A DNA stretch of 64,000 bases, taken from assembly GCA_963825845.1 (NCBI GenBank), contig CAWGVL010000073.1:56778-120777 (forward strand). Direction: 5' to 3'. Every line of letters begins with the position of its first letter. Positions within the stretch are counted from its first letter, which is position 1. Below the pieces are notes generated by a model, which did not search any database, was not told the origin of the DNA, and saw only the letters and a program-made list of their open reading frames with translations. The position numbers and the translations under genes are program-made. Shown piece after piece: positions 63,651 through 64,000 of the stretch. Source of the DNA: DASQDN01 sp963825845 (GTDB lineage: Bacteria; Acidobacteriota; Terriglobia; Bryobacterales; Bryobacteraceae).

Positions 63651-64000
63651 ACCCTCTGCCCAACTGAGGGTACCAATGCAAAAAAGTGCGCATAAGGCTT
63701 GCGCAGTACTAGGCTGTTTGCTATTCTGACCTTGTCGCCACGAAGCTGATCGAAACGGGCCGAGAAAAAAGTGGGCTTTAGGGCTTGCTAAAAACCGGAC
63801 GAAGTGGTAGATTGGTGAGTGGCATAAGGGAATTGAGGTCGGCAGTCACAGGAGTAGAACGCAGAGTTCTTCCTCGCTAGTACCTCCGTTGTTCTTCAAC
63901 AAGTTTCCAAAAGTTTCCAGGCAAAGTAAGGCTACTGATTTTTTCAAATGTAAGTCGTGCTTGCGCCTGAATGGCTTTTTCGAGGCCGGCTTACTATCAG
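63651..64000. other. Non-coding 3' region
   Basis: About 350 bases without a credible gene. A hairpin (ACCCTC 63651-63656, GAGGGT 63666-63671) sits directly after the SDR stop and may terminate it. A promoter-like pair on the plus strand, TTGCGC (63699-63704), 17 bases, TATTCT (63722-63727), could transcribe off the window end. A direct repeat AAGTTTCC occurs twice near 63901-63918. Nothing else is recognised. Confidence 0.5.

Overview
The window is bacterial chromosome with fairly high GC. It most resembles an Acidobacteriota genome of the Bryobacterales/Solibacter type. That placement is inferred from the gene mix: many secreted enzymes with Tat-like leaders, an LssY_C-type secreted protein, a VIT/VWA protein beside a giant TPR protein, BshC, DUF6677-like and enolase-superfamily proteins. 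No marker gene proves it. I found no rRNA, tRNA, CRISPR array, integrase or transposase, and no recognisable DNA-binding transcription regulator.

Layout. 1-2.5 kb: 5' part of an ABC ATPase gene, then a three-gene ElaB/YqjE/DUF3618-like membrane operon. 2.5-6.5 kb: a secreted methyltransferase and a divergent lipoprotein, then the coupled run folD-coaE-htrA. 6.5-9.8 kb: a polytopic membrane protein, a decayed tandem copy of it, and a queuosine-precursor transporter. 9.8-16.8 kb: LssY_C protein, lipoprotein, geranylgeranyl-reductase-like flavoprotein, ankyrin protein, esterase, trxC, a TauE-like permease and a small monooxygenase. 16.9-20.9 kb: an enolase-superfamily enzyme divergent from a LacD-type aldolase, then a mannosyltransferase-like membrane protein. 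20.9-25.2 kb: the glycine cleavage operon gcvT-gcvH-gcvPA-gcvPB on the minus strand. 25.3-27.5 kb: a decayed nucleotidyltransferase-like gene, a ComEA-like HhH protein and small membrane proteins.

Two operons stand out. The first (27.6-33.0 kb) has six tightly spaced genes: amidohydrolase, double cupin, MFS transporter, an unusual ferredoxin-like protein, a Cys-rich protein of unknown family, and a SnoaL-like protein. It looks like a redox or catabolic unit whose substrate is unknown. The second (33.95-48.1 kb) also has six genes, every junction overlapping: beta-propeller, VIT-VWA protein, 2244-aa TPR protein, DUF3352-like protein, minimal penicillin-binding transpeptidase, and SpoIID-like protein. 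This looks like an envelope or peptidoglycan-linked system. A myo-inositol oxygenase lies between them on the opposite strand.

48.1-64 kb holds an acetyl-xylan-esterase-like hydrolase, GNAT, an epimerase and a DHDPS-family protein; a radical SAM protein; a sialidase-like BNR protein; a KDG-kinase-type sugar kinase; acylphosphatase; a PAP2 phosphatase; bshC; a frataxin-like protein; hemW; threonine aldolase; and an SDR reductase. Enolase-superfamily dehydratase, LacD aldolase, KDG kinase, MIOX and DHDPS-family members suggest growth on plant or soil sugars and sugar acids.

About 30 frameshifts interrupt otherwise well conserved genes (folD, htrA, gcvPA, gcvPB, gcvT, hemW, ltaE and others). 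Often two shifts compensate each other. This pattern fits indel errors in the assembly better than gene decay, so most such genes are annotated as single CDSs spanning the break. Two regions (7984-9095 and 25269-25700) look truly decayed.
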